Part shown: piece after piece, positions 18,201 to 26,164 of the stretch
How the letters are laid out: each line of letters opens with the position of its first letter
Numbering within the stretch: the stretch's first letter is position 1
Assembly: GCA_913054135.1 (NCBI GenBank)
Contig: CAJXJK010000009.1
Coordinates: 1-64,000 of the forward strand
Length of the DNA stretch: 64,000 nucleotides
Source of the DNA: an uncultured Flavobacteriales bacterium
GTDB taxonomy: Bacteria; Bacteroidota; Bacteroidia; Flavobacteriales_D; Crocinitomicaceae
Direction: 5' to 3'
Made by a program: the position numbers and the translations under genes
Notes under the pieces: generated by a model
Databases searched by the model: none
What the model saw: the letters and a program-made list of their open reading frames with translations, nothing else
Told to the model about the DNA's origin: nothing

Positions 18201-18225
18201 GGGTAACTTTATCTCTTATATATGG

Positions 18226-18253
18226 GGAATAAAGTCAATATTAACTTTATTCC
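18226..18253 (+). terminator. Perfect stem-loop at the left edge of the cassette array
   Basis: GGAATAAAGT (18226-18235) is complementary to ACTTTATTCC (18244-18253) with an 8-nt loop. It lies 25 nt after the deiminase stop codon and 4 nt before the first cassette boundary. It has no T tract. It may be a terminator, but its right arm with the next bases (AACTTTATTCCGAAG) resembles the L'-R' end of the array repeats (AACTTTACTCAAACG), so it could instead be part of the insertion site. Confidence 0.4.
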
Positions 18254-18282
18254 GAAGTTAGGACGCAATTGCGCCCATTTCT

Positions 18283-18981
18283 ATGAATAAGAAAACGGAA
18301 TTCGAAAATAAAGGCTTTGCAGTTGTCCCAGAGGTTTATAATTCTTCGGAAATAAGTCAATTAAGGAATATTCTTGATGCTTATTGTTCAAAGCTTGATC
18401 AAAACAAACCCGTCCACGCCATTAGGCGAGCAATCAAAAGAATACCTGAATTAGGTCCATTACTATGGAATAAGAATATGAAAGCCTTAATTTCAGAAAT
18501 GGGTGGAACGGACTTCTTCTTAACTAAATCAATATACTTTGATAAGCCAAAGGAATCAAACTGGTTCGTTTCCTATCATCAAGACCTTAGTATTTCAGTT
18601 GAAGAAAAGCATCAACTTGAAAATTATGGAAATTGGACAAAGAAAGACGACCAGTTCGGTGTTCAACCACCTCTCGAAGTCTTGGAAAATATAATAACAC
18701 TTCGGCTTCATTTAGATGACACAGATGAAAACAACGGAGCCTTAAAGTTAATTCCATCTTCACACAAATTGGGTGTGAAAAGAATTCATGAGGTTTCCAC
18801 GGAATCTGAGGTATTATGCAAAGTTCCAAGAGGTGCAATAATGTTAATGAAGCCTCTAACTTTCCATGCTTCAAGTCGTTCTAAGGTTCAAAAAAGAAGA
18901 CGGGTTCTTCACCTTGAATTCAGCAATCAAGAATTAGTGAAACCTTTAAACTGGAATGAAAAACTGCGCCTAACATACTAG
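18283..18981 (+). CDS. Cassette 1: phytanoyl-CoA dioxygenase (PhyH) family protein
   Basis: A 232-residue Fe(II)/2-oxoglutarate-dependent dioxygenase-like protein. The metal triad is visible as H99-x-D101 (SYHQDLS) and a distal His195 (LTFHASSRS), with Arg nearby for 2-oxoglutarate. LKLIPSSHKLG is typical of PhyH proteins. Such enzymes hydroxylate diverse small molecules; the substrate is unknown. The ATG lies 25 nt after the cassette boundary. The stop codon (18979-18981) lies inside the attC site, so the last codons are written by R'' itself, as is common in integron cassettes. Confidence 0.8.
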   Translation: MNKKTEFENKGFAVVPEVYNSSEISQLRNILDAYCSKLDQNKPVHAIRRAIKRIPELGPLLWNKNMKALISEMGGTDFFLTKSIYFDKPKESNWFVSYHQDLSISVEEKHQLENYGNWTKKDDQFGVQPPLEVLENIITLRLHLDDTDENNGALKLIPSSHKLGVKRIHEVSTESEVLCKVPRGAIMLMKPLTFHASSRSKVQKRRRVLHLEFSNQELVKPLNWNEKLRLTY

Positions 18982-19120
18982 CTAAAGCTCACGCCCATTC
19001 CTTGGCCTACGCAAAAGGCTCCCATTTGCTTGTCCAATATCCTGGGGTTCCATCACTGCGGAACGCCAACGCACTTCGCGCCGCCATCTAAAAATGGCTA
19101 TCTTTAGCCAAACGTTATAT
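18968..19120 (+). repeat. attC-like site 1
   Basis: R'' GCCTAAC, spacer ATACTA, L'' GCTAAAG; right side L' CTTTAGC, spacer CAAAC, R' GTTATAT. The interior has a small hairpin GCCAT/ATGGC (about 19083-19097). The cassette 1 start (GTTAGGACGCA at 18257-18267) is complementary to CTGCGCCTAAC here, apart from one inserted base. Confidence 0.85.
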
Positions 19121-19132
19121 TTAATTGACAAT

Positions 19133-20170
19133 ATGCTGACACAGACCTTCTTAAATAAGAGTATTGATGACATCACCGAAGAAGATTTGACCAATTTTTT
19201 CATAGAGGAACGTGAAGAAAGTACACAGCTTGAATACAAATCATTTTCTGCGTTAGATGAGAGCAATATCAATGAAAAAATGTTCCCTATTCTTAAAACC
19301 ATTTGCGCTTTTTTGAATTCAGAAGGCGGAATGTTGATTTGGGGGGCACCACTCGGCCACACCCCTGAAGGCAGAAAAGAAAAAATATTCGTAGGTGAGT
19401 TGACCTCAATACCAGATCAAATCGAAAAGGATACATTCATTTCAAAATTTTCTAACAGAATAACACCTATTCCGAGTGGCCTTCTTTTTAAAAAAGTCAA
19501 TTTATCCAGTGGTTTCGCTTATGTCATTGAAGCAAGTAAAAGTGAGATTTCTCCACACCAATTGAAAGATAAATTCTACATGCGTCTAGATGGCCAAACT
19601 CGTGAAGCGCCATACCATTACATAGAAGCCTTATTTAAAAAAGTACGCTATCCTAATTTAACTGGTTTTGTGAAATTAATGTCTTGGAAACTGAATACAA
19701 TTCAGGGTGTCCCCACATATACATTGGGTTTGCAATTTTTCTTTTTCAACTTATCTAAGCTTCAAAATGATTATAACATTTCTTATCGCGTGATGAGTAG
19801 CCATGGTCAATTCCACGGTTGGAATTTCGGACTACAAACACAACATAATTTATCCTTTGAAGAGAATGGTGCTATTCTTTCAGTACAAAATTTAAAAGAA
19901 GTGATTCATTATGGCGAAATGCTTCATGAGTCACGAATTTTGCATATACCTGAATCTACCTTGGAAGCAACTGACTGGCATATTGAGCTATTCCTCTATT
20001 TTGGAGCAAAAAATTCTCCAATGAAAGTCAGCACTTACAAATTACACTTGAAAAACAACATTACAGCTGACTACAACGAGTGGATTGAGGATTACGAAGA
20101 AAACGTATTGATGTCAGATTTAGTAACTATTTCTGACGAAGAAAAAATACGGAATATTTTAGGGAGATAA
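19133..20170 (+). CDS. Cassette 2: AlbA_2/Schlafen-like DNA-binding domain protein
   Basis: A 345-residue protein. Its N-terminal 170 residues match the Schlafen AlbA_2 pattern: an E..QLEYKSF start, then ICAFLNSEGGMLIWGAP, and later FYMRLDGQTREAP. Many bacterial AlbA_2 proteins are called ATP-binding proteins or transcriptional regulators, and some belong to defence systems. The C-terminal half (about 190-345) is beta-rich and not recognised. The frame is open to 19094 inside the preceding attC, but the ATG at 19133, 18 nt into the cassette, is preferred. The stop codon is 6 nt before R''. Confidence 0.75.
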   Translation: MLTQTFLNKSIDDITEEDLTNFFIEEREESTQLEYKSFSALDESNINEKMFPILKTICAFLNSEGGMLIWGAPLGHTPEGRKEKIFVGELTSIPDQIEKDTFISKFSNRITPIPSGLLFKKVNLSSGFAYVIEASKSEISPHQLKDKFYMRLDGQTREAPYHYIEALFKKVRYPNLTGFVKLMSWKLNTIQGVPTYTLGLQFFFFNLSKLQNDYNISYRVMSSHGQFHGWNFGLQTQHNLSFEENGAILSVQNLKEVIHYGEMLHESRILHIPESTLEATDWHIELFLYFGAKNSPMKVSTYKLHLKNNITADYNEWIEDYEENVLMSDLVTISDEEKIRNILGR

Positions 20171-20176
20171 AACTAA

Positions 20177-20329
20177 ATATAACATATTAAGTAAAGTTCA
20201 CCCCCTCCCTTGTCCAGCGCAAAAGGCTCCCATTTGCTTGTCCAGTATCTTGGGGTGCCATCACTACGGAACGCCAACGCACTCGGTGCGGCAATCTAAA
20301 AATTGCCTAACTTTACTCAAACGTTAGGT
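20177..20329 (+). repeat. attC-like site 2
   Basis: R'' ATATAAC, spacer ATATTA, L'' AGTAAAGTT; right side L' AACTTTACT (perfect complement of L''), spacer CAAAC, R' GTTAGGT. The interior hairpin GCAAT/ATTGC lies just left of L'. The cassette 2 start GTTATATTTA (19114-19123) is a perfect 10-base complement of TAAATATAAC here. Confidence 0.88.
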
Positions 20330-21466
20330 ACAATTGACAGAAAGGCTAATCTTTACCCCGTTTGATATTTCTATCTGTATTTCTCCATCAACCTGATCGG
20401 CCAAACCGATTATTAAATCTAACCCCATTCCATCATTCACTTTATTAGAATCAAATCCACCTCCATTATCGCTAAATATTAATTTAATTCTTTCCCCATC
20501 TTTCTTAAGAGAAACCGTTAATTCCGGAAATAAATTCTTTTCGTTAAAAGCATATTTAAATGAATTGGTCAGAACCTCATTTGCAATTAATCCACAAGGA
20601 ATTGCCTTTGCCACGTCCAAAATCACATTTTCCAACTCCAAGTCAATTGAGACTTCCCTTTCCTTACCATATGAATTATTCAAATTCATAACTAGATTGT
20701 GCATATATTCACGGAAATCAATGCTATTGACATTCTCACTAGCATGAAGTAGCTCTTGCACCATTGACATTGAATACACTTTATCTTTTATTCCTTCAAA
20801 CAAACCAGAGTGAAATTCATCCTGAGCTTTCGTTTTCTGAAGATTCAACAAACTTAATATTACAGCCATATTATTCTTGACACGGTGATTAACTTCTGAA
20901 ATCAGTACTTCTTTCTCTTCAATTATTCTCTCAAGCTTATTTCTGTATTCATTTTTCTCTTTAGTCTCTAGTGCTAGAGACAGCAATTGAGCAAGCGATT
21001 GAGTATATTTTTTTTCTTCATTGTTCCATTTACGTGCTGCTCTCACATGTTCAAAACAAATTACTCCTATCATATTCCCTTCTGACCTTAATGGAACATC
21101 AATCATTGAAGTTATGTTATTCGCTTTTAAATAATTTTCAAGAAGTTCAGCATTAACAAGTTCAGACTGAGCATCATTAGAAATGATAATCTCATTTCTC
21201 ATTAAATGTTTGAAATATTTTGGTAATTCTTTTTTATTTAAGTCTGCTATCGATTCAAAAGAGTTGCTGTCCTTAGAATAAGCCATAATACATTTTAATA
21301 TATCTCCTTCTCTATTCAATAGCCATGCATTACTTCTCTCACACCCAAGAGTATCACATGATTTTTCTAAAATTTCTTTAGTAAAATCAACTATTTTTCC
21401 TGAATGCAAATTTTTGCTTTTGGAAAGCTCCTCAATCGTTTCGATATATTTGATTACTACACTCAT
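20324..21466 (-). CDS. Cassette 3: GAF-domain sensor histidine kinase (HisKA_2 type), inverted
   Basis: A 380-residue cytoplasmic kinase. It has an N-terminal GAF domain (about 20-165; WLLNREGD, VPLRSEGNMIGVICFEH), a HisKA_2 dimerisation region with the phospho-acceptor His194 (SEVNHRVKNNMAVILSLLNL), and a C-terminal ATPase with N box (ANEVLTNSFKYAF), G1 (DNGGGFD) and G2 (GMGLDLI). No transmembrane segment or receiver is present, so it senses a cytoplasmic signal and its partner is unknown. The frame extends to 21592 into the attC; the ATG at 21466 removes that repeat-derived stretch. It runs opposite to the array, and its TAA stop is formed by the cassette-boundary bases TTA at 20324-20326. 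It needs its own promoter. Confidence 0.88.
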   Translation of the reverse strand: MSVVIKYIETIEELSKSKNLHSGKIVDFTKEILEKSCDTLGCERSNAWLLNREGDILKCIMAYSKDSNSFESIADLNKKELPKYFKHLMRNEIIISNDAQSELVNAELLENYLKANNITSMIDVPLRSEGNMIGVICFEHVRAARKWNNEEKKYTQSLAQLLSLALETKEKNEYRNKLERIIEEKEVLISEVNHRVKNNMAVILSLLNLQKTKAQDEFHSGLFEGIKDKVYSMSMVQELLHASENVNSIDFREYMHNLVMNLNNSYGKEREVSIDLELENVILDVAKAIPCGLIANEVLTNSFKYAFNEKNLFPELTVSLKKDGERIKLIFSDNGGGFDSNKVNDGMGLDLIIGLADQVDGEIQIEISNGVKISLSVNCT

Positions 21467-21507
21467 ACTTTGTATAACTACAAAATAGTAATATTGCAGA
21501 AAACTGT

Positions 21508-21657
21508 ACCTAACATAGTAAGTAAAATTCACACCCTCCCTTGTCCAGCGCAAAAAGCTCCCATTTGCTTGTCCAGTATCTTGGGGTTCCACGCAGGAAT
21601 TGCCAACGCACCTTGCGGCGGCATCTAAAAATGCCTAATTTTACTCAAACGTTAGCA
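21508..21657 (+). repeat. attC-like site 3
   Basis: R'' ACCTAAC, spacer ATAGTA, L'' AGTAAAATT; right side L' AATTTTACT, spacer CAAAC, R' GTTAGCA. Both L arms carry the same compensated change (G-C pair to A-T). R'' with flank, TGTACCTAAC, is the exact complement of the cassette 3 start GTTAGGTACA at 20323-20332. Confidence 0.88.
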
Positions 21658-21676
21658 TTCATTACCAAGTGGACTT

Positions 21677-22588
21677 ATGATTCTTCTAAAAATTATTGGA
21701 GTATTAGCCTTAATTATTATCGTAATAATTGGTTTGCTTGAAATCGGAAGAAGGAAAAGAATAGCTTCGTTTCATAAAGAATTTAACACAAAGGGTTTTA
21801 CTCAACTTGAAGGAATATTATTTGAAGAACTCTATGATTTATTTGACCAGAATATACAGGTAAAACTACAGTCTCAAATTTCCTATTTCGAAAACAAAAG
21901 AAAATGGCGTCACTATTGGGACAAAAGTATGTCCATGGAACTCTATGGCGACAATGACAATCCTCTTTCAGATGATCAAAAATATCCTAGAAAAGACGAG
22001 AGTAAACTCGCAACTATACGTTTCAAAGCAAACGGAGAAAAGTTCTCTGTTGAATATTCCAATTATGACGGACGCATTTGGGGTTGGAAAATCAGACCAA
22101 ATCCAAAAAGCATTCAATCTGTTGAGTCAATTGAAGTGACCAGTAAGAAGATCAACAATGATCCAAATGAAGAAGTCCAAGTCATGCTTGATTTAAAAGA
22201 ATTTAAATCCATTCCCAAATTCACTGGTTTGCTTGCGGAAATAATCGAAATAAAAAAACCAAACCGTGCTTTCAAGCCATTGCTTAAAGTACAAATCGAA
22301 TTCTTTGAAGAAAAAGTTGAAGGTACATTACCCATGGGGTATTACGATTTGATAGAGCAAACAGAAGGTGTTGAATTTGATGAATTCTCTATTGGCGGAA
22401 TATCGCGCATAAGAGCAACTAGTTTAGATGACGGAAATTATTATCATTTGGCTGAATTCTCTGATGGAGTTCTAGCTTTAAAAGAAGGAAGTTCAGAACT
22501 TTTCTTTTGTGGTTATTCCGGCCTGATAGATCCACTTGGCACTGATTTCGGTAAAGCACTCAAACAGTGTGTAGAAAACGCATGCTAA
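21677..22588 (+). CDS. Cassette 4: membrane-anchored protein of unknown function
   Basis: A 303-residue protein with one N-terminal hydrophobic helix (about 2-21, LLKIIGVLALIIIVIIGLLE) followed by a basic stop-transfer RRKR and a soluble domain rich in Lys and Glu with alternating strands (RATSLDDGNYYHLAEFSDG near the end). I recognise no family. The ATG is 25 nt after the cassette boundary. The stop codon TAA (22586-22588) lies within R'', so the gene fills the cassette completely. Confidence 0.7.
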   Translation: MILLKIIGVLALIIIVIIGLLEIGRRKRIASFHKEFNTKGFTQLEGILFEELYDLFDQNIQVKLQSQISYFENKRKWRHYWDKSMSMELYGDNDNPLSDDQKYPRKDESKLATIRFKANGEKFSVEYSNYDGRIWGWKIRPNPKSIQSVESIEVTSKKINNDPNEEVQVMLDLKEFKSIPKFTGLLAEIIEIKKPNRAFKPLLKVQIEFFEEKVEGTLPMGYYDLIEQTEGVEFDEFSIGGISRIRATSLDDGNYYHLAEFSDGVLALKEGSSELFFCGYSGLIDPLGTDFGKALKQCVENAC

Positions 22589-22749
22589 CACAGTAGCTAA
22601 AGCTAACGTCCGACCCTTTGGCCACGCTTCTTCCACCCATTACGTGTCCACAGTCCGGGCGGCCATCTCGGTCGGACAGCCAGAGTCCGGGATTTTTTGC
22701 CAGCACACTTCGCACGCAATAAATTGCTAGCTTTAGCCAAACGTTGTAT
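22583..22749 (+). repeat. attC-like site 4
   Basis: R'' TGCTAAC, spacer ACAGTA, L'' GCTAAAGCTA; right side L' TAGCTTTAGC (perfect 10-base complement), spacer CAAAC, R' GTTGTAT. ATGCTAAC is the exact complement of the cassette 4 start GTTAGCAT (21651-21658). The interior (CCATCTCGGTCGGACAGCC..) is shared with site 6 and differs from sites 1-3 and 7. Confidence 0.87.
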
Positions 22750-22753
22750 ACAA

Positions 22754-23434
22754 TTGGAAGAAGACTTAACCATAACCGAAAAGATTCATGATTTCATAGA
22801 ATATGGAGTCTTAAACGAAGTGGACAAAATTCGTCTGAACCTTGGAGTATGGGATAAAATTGCTGACAAGATTGAGCAACTCAAGCAATGTGATGAACAA
22901 GTCCAACGATTGTTTATCCACTTACAGTATGCTGCTTCTGACACTTTTACCCTCAGTCTTGCTAAAATTTATGATACACCTTCTAATGCAAACACTCGTT
23001 GTCTTCGCAAAATTTTCTCCTTAGTAATACATCACAGAAAAGAATTTGTCCGAGAAAAGATTTCCTTCATTGAAATTCAAAAATTGAAAAAAATCAATTG
23101 TCCTAAGGAAATTCTTCGACTTCTAGAAAATCCTGATAAAAATTTGTGCGTTCGCATTTGTGATTTTTATAAGGACAAAGTTGAGAAAGCACCATACAAG
23201 GAAATGATTGAAGAAGTCTTCCACGCAAGAAATAAATTTGTTGCACATTCTGAACTCGTCAATGAAGGACACAATTTAAAAATTGATTTAATCAGAGAAT
23301 TATCAGACCTGGCAGACGAATTTTGCGGCATATTCAATATTATCTTTATGAAAGGTGGCTATATCCGTCATCCAAACTTGACCAGTTCATATTTTGTTAA
23401 AAAGGCAATTGCAGAATATGCTAAGGTGACGTAA
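22754..23434 (+). CDS. Cassette 5, gene 1: AbiU2/HEPN-like protein
   Basis: A mainly helical protein of about 226 residues. LQYAASDTFTLSLAKIYDTP followed by an Arg-rich helix resembles the AbiU2-type HEPN domain, and ARNKFVAHSEL carries the R-x5-H motif (about 159-165) used for RNA cleavage in HEPN families. AbiU2 was described as part of an abortive-infection system, so a phage-defence or toxin role is possible but inferred. No ATG precedes the conserved region. The TTG at 22754, 10 nt into the cassette, is the preferred start; an earlier TTG at 22697 lies inside the preceding attC. It is followed 14 nt later by a second gene in the same cassette. Confidence 0.65.
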   Translation: MEEDLTITEKIHDFIEYGVLNEVDKIRLNLGVWDKIADKIEQLKQCDEQVQRLFIHLQYAASDTFTLSLAKIYDTPSNANTRCLRKIFSLVIHHRKEFVREKISFIEIQKLKKINCPKEILRLLENPDKNLCVRICDFYKDKVEKAPYKEMIEEVFHARNKFVAHSELVNEGHNLKIDLIRELSDLADEFCGIFNIIFMKGGYIRHPNLTSSYFVKKAIAEYAKVT

Positions 23435-23448
23435 CTTAGTCTTTAATT

Positions 23449-23931
23449 ATGGAAGTAGATAAGTCAAGTAAACTCTTGGAAGAGATAAACCAATCTCTTA
23501 AATCAATAAATGCTCGACAAGAGACTGAAGAAGTTTTTCAAGAATCAAAGAAGCTAATGTCTAAGGTTGACGAAAGAGTGGAACAATCAACCCGTCAAAT
23601 CCAGAACAGCTTTGACCGTATACACGATAAAATATTCAATTTTAACAATATCATGATTGGAGCTTATCTTGTTCTTGGCACGTTCCCTACAGAGTCTCCC
23701 ATTTTACCGCTATGGACAATAATTTTTCCAATCGTCATTCTAATCTATCTAGTAATAATTGAAATCAGACAAATGGAAATCCATAGGTTCGCTTCTAATG
23801 AGAAAAACTGGACAGAGGCAGACAGGACAAAATTTGGTAAGAAAATCGACTCACAAACAATACTTTCCTTGTTAGCACTTGTATTTTCCATTGGTTCCTT
23901 CGGCTATATTATTTATTCGCTTGCGACATAG
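23449..23931 (+). CDS. Cassette 5, gene 2: coiled-coil protein with two membrane segments
   Basis: A 160-residue protein. Residues 1-65 are charged and heptad-like (KLLEEINQSLKSINARQETE, SKKLMSKVDERVEQSTRQI), then two hydrophobic helices (about 70-104 and 133-158) are separated by a polar loop. No family recognised. It shares a cassette with the AbiU2/HEPN-like gene and probably its mRNA; a membrane partner is common in abortive-infection and toxin systems, but that link is inference. The stop codon is 5 nt before R''. Confidence 0.65.
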   Translation: MEVDKSSKLLEEINQSLKSINARQETEEVFQESKKLMSKVDERVEQSTRQIQNSFDRIHDKIFNFNNIMIGAYLVLGTFPTESPILPLWTIIFPIVILIYLVIIEIRQMEIHRFASNEKNWTEADRTKFGKKIDSQTILSLLALVFSIGSFGYIIYSLAT

Positions 23932-23939
23932 AAAACTGT

Positions 23940-24111
23940 ACACAACATATTAAGTAAAGATCATTCCCCCCCCTTTGTCCATCACTTTTCTCTCCCATTT
24001 GTTTGTCCAAAGTCCTGGGGTGCCATCACGGCGGAACGGACAACATCCGGGGCTTGGCCAGCGCACTAACGGCGGCATCTAAAAATGCCTATCTTTACTC
24101 AGACGTTAGGT
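23940..24111 (+). repeat. attC-like site 5
   Basis: R'' ACACAAC, spacer ATATTA, L'' AGTAAAGAT; right side L' ATCTTTACT (perfect complement), spacer CAGAC, R' GTTAGGT. TGTACACAAC matches the complement of the cassette 5 start GTTGTATACA at 9 of 10 positions. The interior is intermediate between the two repeat subtypes. The hairpin GGCAT/ATGCC lies next to L'. Confidence 0.85.
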
Positions 24112-24202
24112 GTCATTGAGGCATCTGTTTTGCTCGCAAGCCTAACTATCACAGAGATGTTCTTGTTCAAACACCAAGCGCAAATGAATTTCTGAGCCAA
24201 TT

Positions 24203-25747
24203 TTACTCCTTTAAAATCTTAGTTGTGGTAAGCCCGTTTTCAGAACGCAAATTCAAGATATACATACCCTTTGACCAAAGATGTGCAGATACTTGTGTCA
24301 GGTTGTTAGTGATTACCCCTTCAGCAATTATTCTTCCTCTTGTGTCAACAACGGAATAGTAATTGGCGTTCAAGTCTCCAGATGAAAGATCTATTATAAA
24401 CTGATCATTTGTAGGATTCGGATAGACTTCAAACAAACCAAGCCCTGAAGGATTTTCAGCCAAGCCTATCGTCAGTCCACAGGACAATACAGTATCGTAA
24501 TTGCAATTTGTGGATGAAGTTGCATATTGGCAATAATTACCTGAAATTGGGTCAATACAACCAGAAGAATTTACTACAAAATCTGTCGTCAATAGCCCTT
24601 CAACATAAGAAGATGACCAGCCTGCAAATTCACAGATAATTGCTCCAACAGTTTGTGACCCGACTGTTAGGTCTAAAGCGAAAGGACTTGTACCGTTTAG
24701 AAAGTAATCCGTTACAGATTCACCTGTAGGGATAGCAACTTCTAGATTAGAAAAAGTAGGAGAAACCACTGAAGTGGTAGGCAATTCCGTAAAAATCTGT
24801 CCATACGAATAACCGTTTGGATTCATACCAAACCAAAAGACATTACTCATATCTACATTTGTATTGGCATCAGTATCCGTTAGCTCATTCGAATCTTCCG
24901 TCAAAAATACTGTTCCGTTCACTAGTTCATGATTACCTAATCCTAAATCTGCTCCTTCTGGCCCATCTAATTCTATGCTGGCGTCATTTGCGTCATAAAC
25001 AATAAAGTTATCTATGGTGCCTGAATAACCCTGATCCGTATCAATTCCATCATCATAAGAGCTCGTTGAAATGACATGAGATATGTTCACAACTCCTCCA
25101 AAAACATCTAGTCCATCATCCTGACAAGCCAGGAGTTCAATGTGATCTACGGTTGTTCCCGCACCAATTGCAGCAAGCGTTAATCCACCAATTTCATTTC
25201 CAAGTCCAATATTGGTTCCTCCGTGTCTAATCGACACATATTGAATTGTGCCGGAGTTATCAGTGTTATTATTTCCTCCGTATTCCGAAATCGGGTCAAT
25301 TGGCAACCCCTCAATAATTATTGATGGTGTTACTGCTGATATTTGAGCATCACCTAATACTATTAATCCACCCCATAATCCAGTATTCGTAATTGAGGTG
25401 TCTAAATTGGCCCACCCTGGATAATTTGGGTGTGCATTGGTAATATCATCTGAGGTAGAAGTGAAAATTATTGGATGAGCCGGTGTTCCAATAGCTTCTA
25501 TTTTGGCACCCTTAGCAATTATAAGAAAAGAGGCATCTACACCCATTCCAGGAGTGCCTTTAATGACTGTACCAGCCTGAATAGTTAAGGTTGCGCCGTT
25601 TTCAACAAATACGGCCGTATCTAGGATATAAATAGTATCGCAGTGGAAAGTTCGGTCTTGAGTAATATTATTGCTAATCGTAACCGTTGATTGAGCTAGC
25701 CCTGCAGAAGAAAGAACAATCAATAATCCAAGCAGTAATGTTTTCAT
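24203..25747 (-). CDS. Cassette 6: secreted T9SS-sorted protein with beta-helix-like repeats, inverted
   Basis: A protein of about 514 residues with a signal peptide (LLIVLSSAGLAQ), a repetitive right-handed beta-helix-like body (ATLTIQAGTVIKG, GTIQYVSIRHGG, TVDHIELLACQDDGLDVFGG, YDDGIDTDQGYSG) and a C-terminal T9SS type A domain starting at FEVYPNPT. The type is common among Bacteroidota surface proteins; the ligand or substrate is unknown. An ATG two codons earlier (25753) is possible. The gene opposes the array direction and has about 220 bp of upstream sequence inside the cassette, enough for its own promoter. It is an unusual cargo, because export depends on the host T9SS. Confidence 0.8.
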   Translation of the reverse strand: MKTLLLGLLIVLSSAGLAQSTVTISNNITQDRTFHCDTIYILDTAVFVENGATLTIQAGTVIKGTPGMGVDASFLIIAKGAKIEAIGTPAHPIIFTSTSDDITNAHPNYPGWANLDTSITNTGLWGGLIVLGDAQISAVTPSIIIEGLPIDPISEYGGNNNTDNSGTIQYVSIRHGGTNIGLGNEIGGLTLAAIGAGTTVDHIELLACQDDGLDVFGGVVNISHVISTSSYDDGIDTDQGYSGTIDNFIVYDANDASIELDGPEGADLGLGNHELVNGTVFLTEDSNELTDTDANTNVDMSNVFWFGMNPNGYSYGQIFTELPTTSVVSPTFSNLEVAIPTGESVTDYFLNGTSPFALDLTVGSQTVGAIICEFAGWSSSYVEGLLTTDFVVNSSGCIDPISGNYCQYATSSTNCNYDTVLSCGLTIGLAENPSGLGLFEVYPNPTNDQFIIDLSSGDLNANYYSVVDTRGRIIAEGVITNNLTQVSAHLWSKGMYILNLRSENGLTTTKILKE

Positions 25748-25969
25748 AATCATAGTTTTAGACCTAATTCATTTCACATGACCTAAAATTATGGAGATTA
25801 CATTATCTGTATATGGTGAGAATGTTAACAGTTGAGTTTGATTTAACCGCATGATTCAGCTTATAATTTTAGGTTTTTCTCGGACCTACGTTTTCTGGAG
25901 CGCAGTTCTTGCCAAAGAATAATTCAAACATTCATATTTCAGCAAAGATCAAGATTGACTGAAAACGTC

Positions 25970-26135
25970 ACCTAACAAATTAGCTAAAGTTCAGGTCCAC
26001 CCTTGGCCGGCGCAAAAGCACCCATTGGCGTGTACAAAATGCTGGGGCCATCTCGGTCTGACAGTCCAGAGTCCGGGGTTTTGGCCAGCACACCTCAAGA
26101 CGGCATAAATGCCTAACTTTAGCCAAACGTTAGGT
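25970..26135 (+). repeat. attC-like site 6
   Basis: R'' ACCTAAC, spacer AAATTA, L'' GCTAAAGTT; right side L' AACTTTAGC (perfect complement), spacer CAAAC, R' GTTAGGT. CACCTAAC is the exact complement of the cassette 6 start GTTAGGTG (24105-24112). The interior is of the same subtype as site 4 (CCATCTCGGTCTGACAGTCC). Confidence 0.87.
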
Positions 26136-26164
26136 GCTATTCCGATAGATAAAAAACTCCGTAA

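Noticed and set aside
21467-21592. N-terminal extension of the histidine kinase
   Set aside because: It is encoded by the attC-like site and has no domain; the ATG at 21466 begins the GAF-containing protein.
22697-22753. Start of the cassette 5 protein at TTG 22697
   Set aside because: This part is translated attC sequence of the previous cassette. A cassette gene should start inside its own cassette, so TTG 22754 is preferred.
24140-24165. GCCTAACTATCACAG as a further R'' box in cassette 6
   Set aside because: No L'' (GCTAAAG or AGTAAAG) follows at the 6-nt spacing and no matching right half is present.
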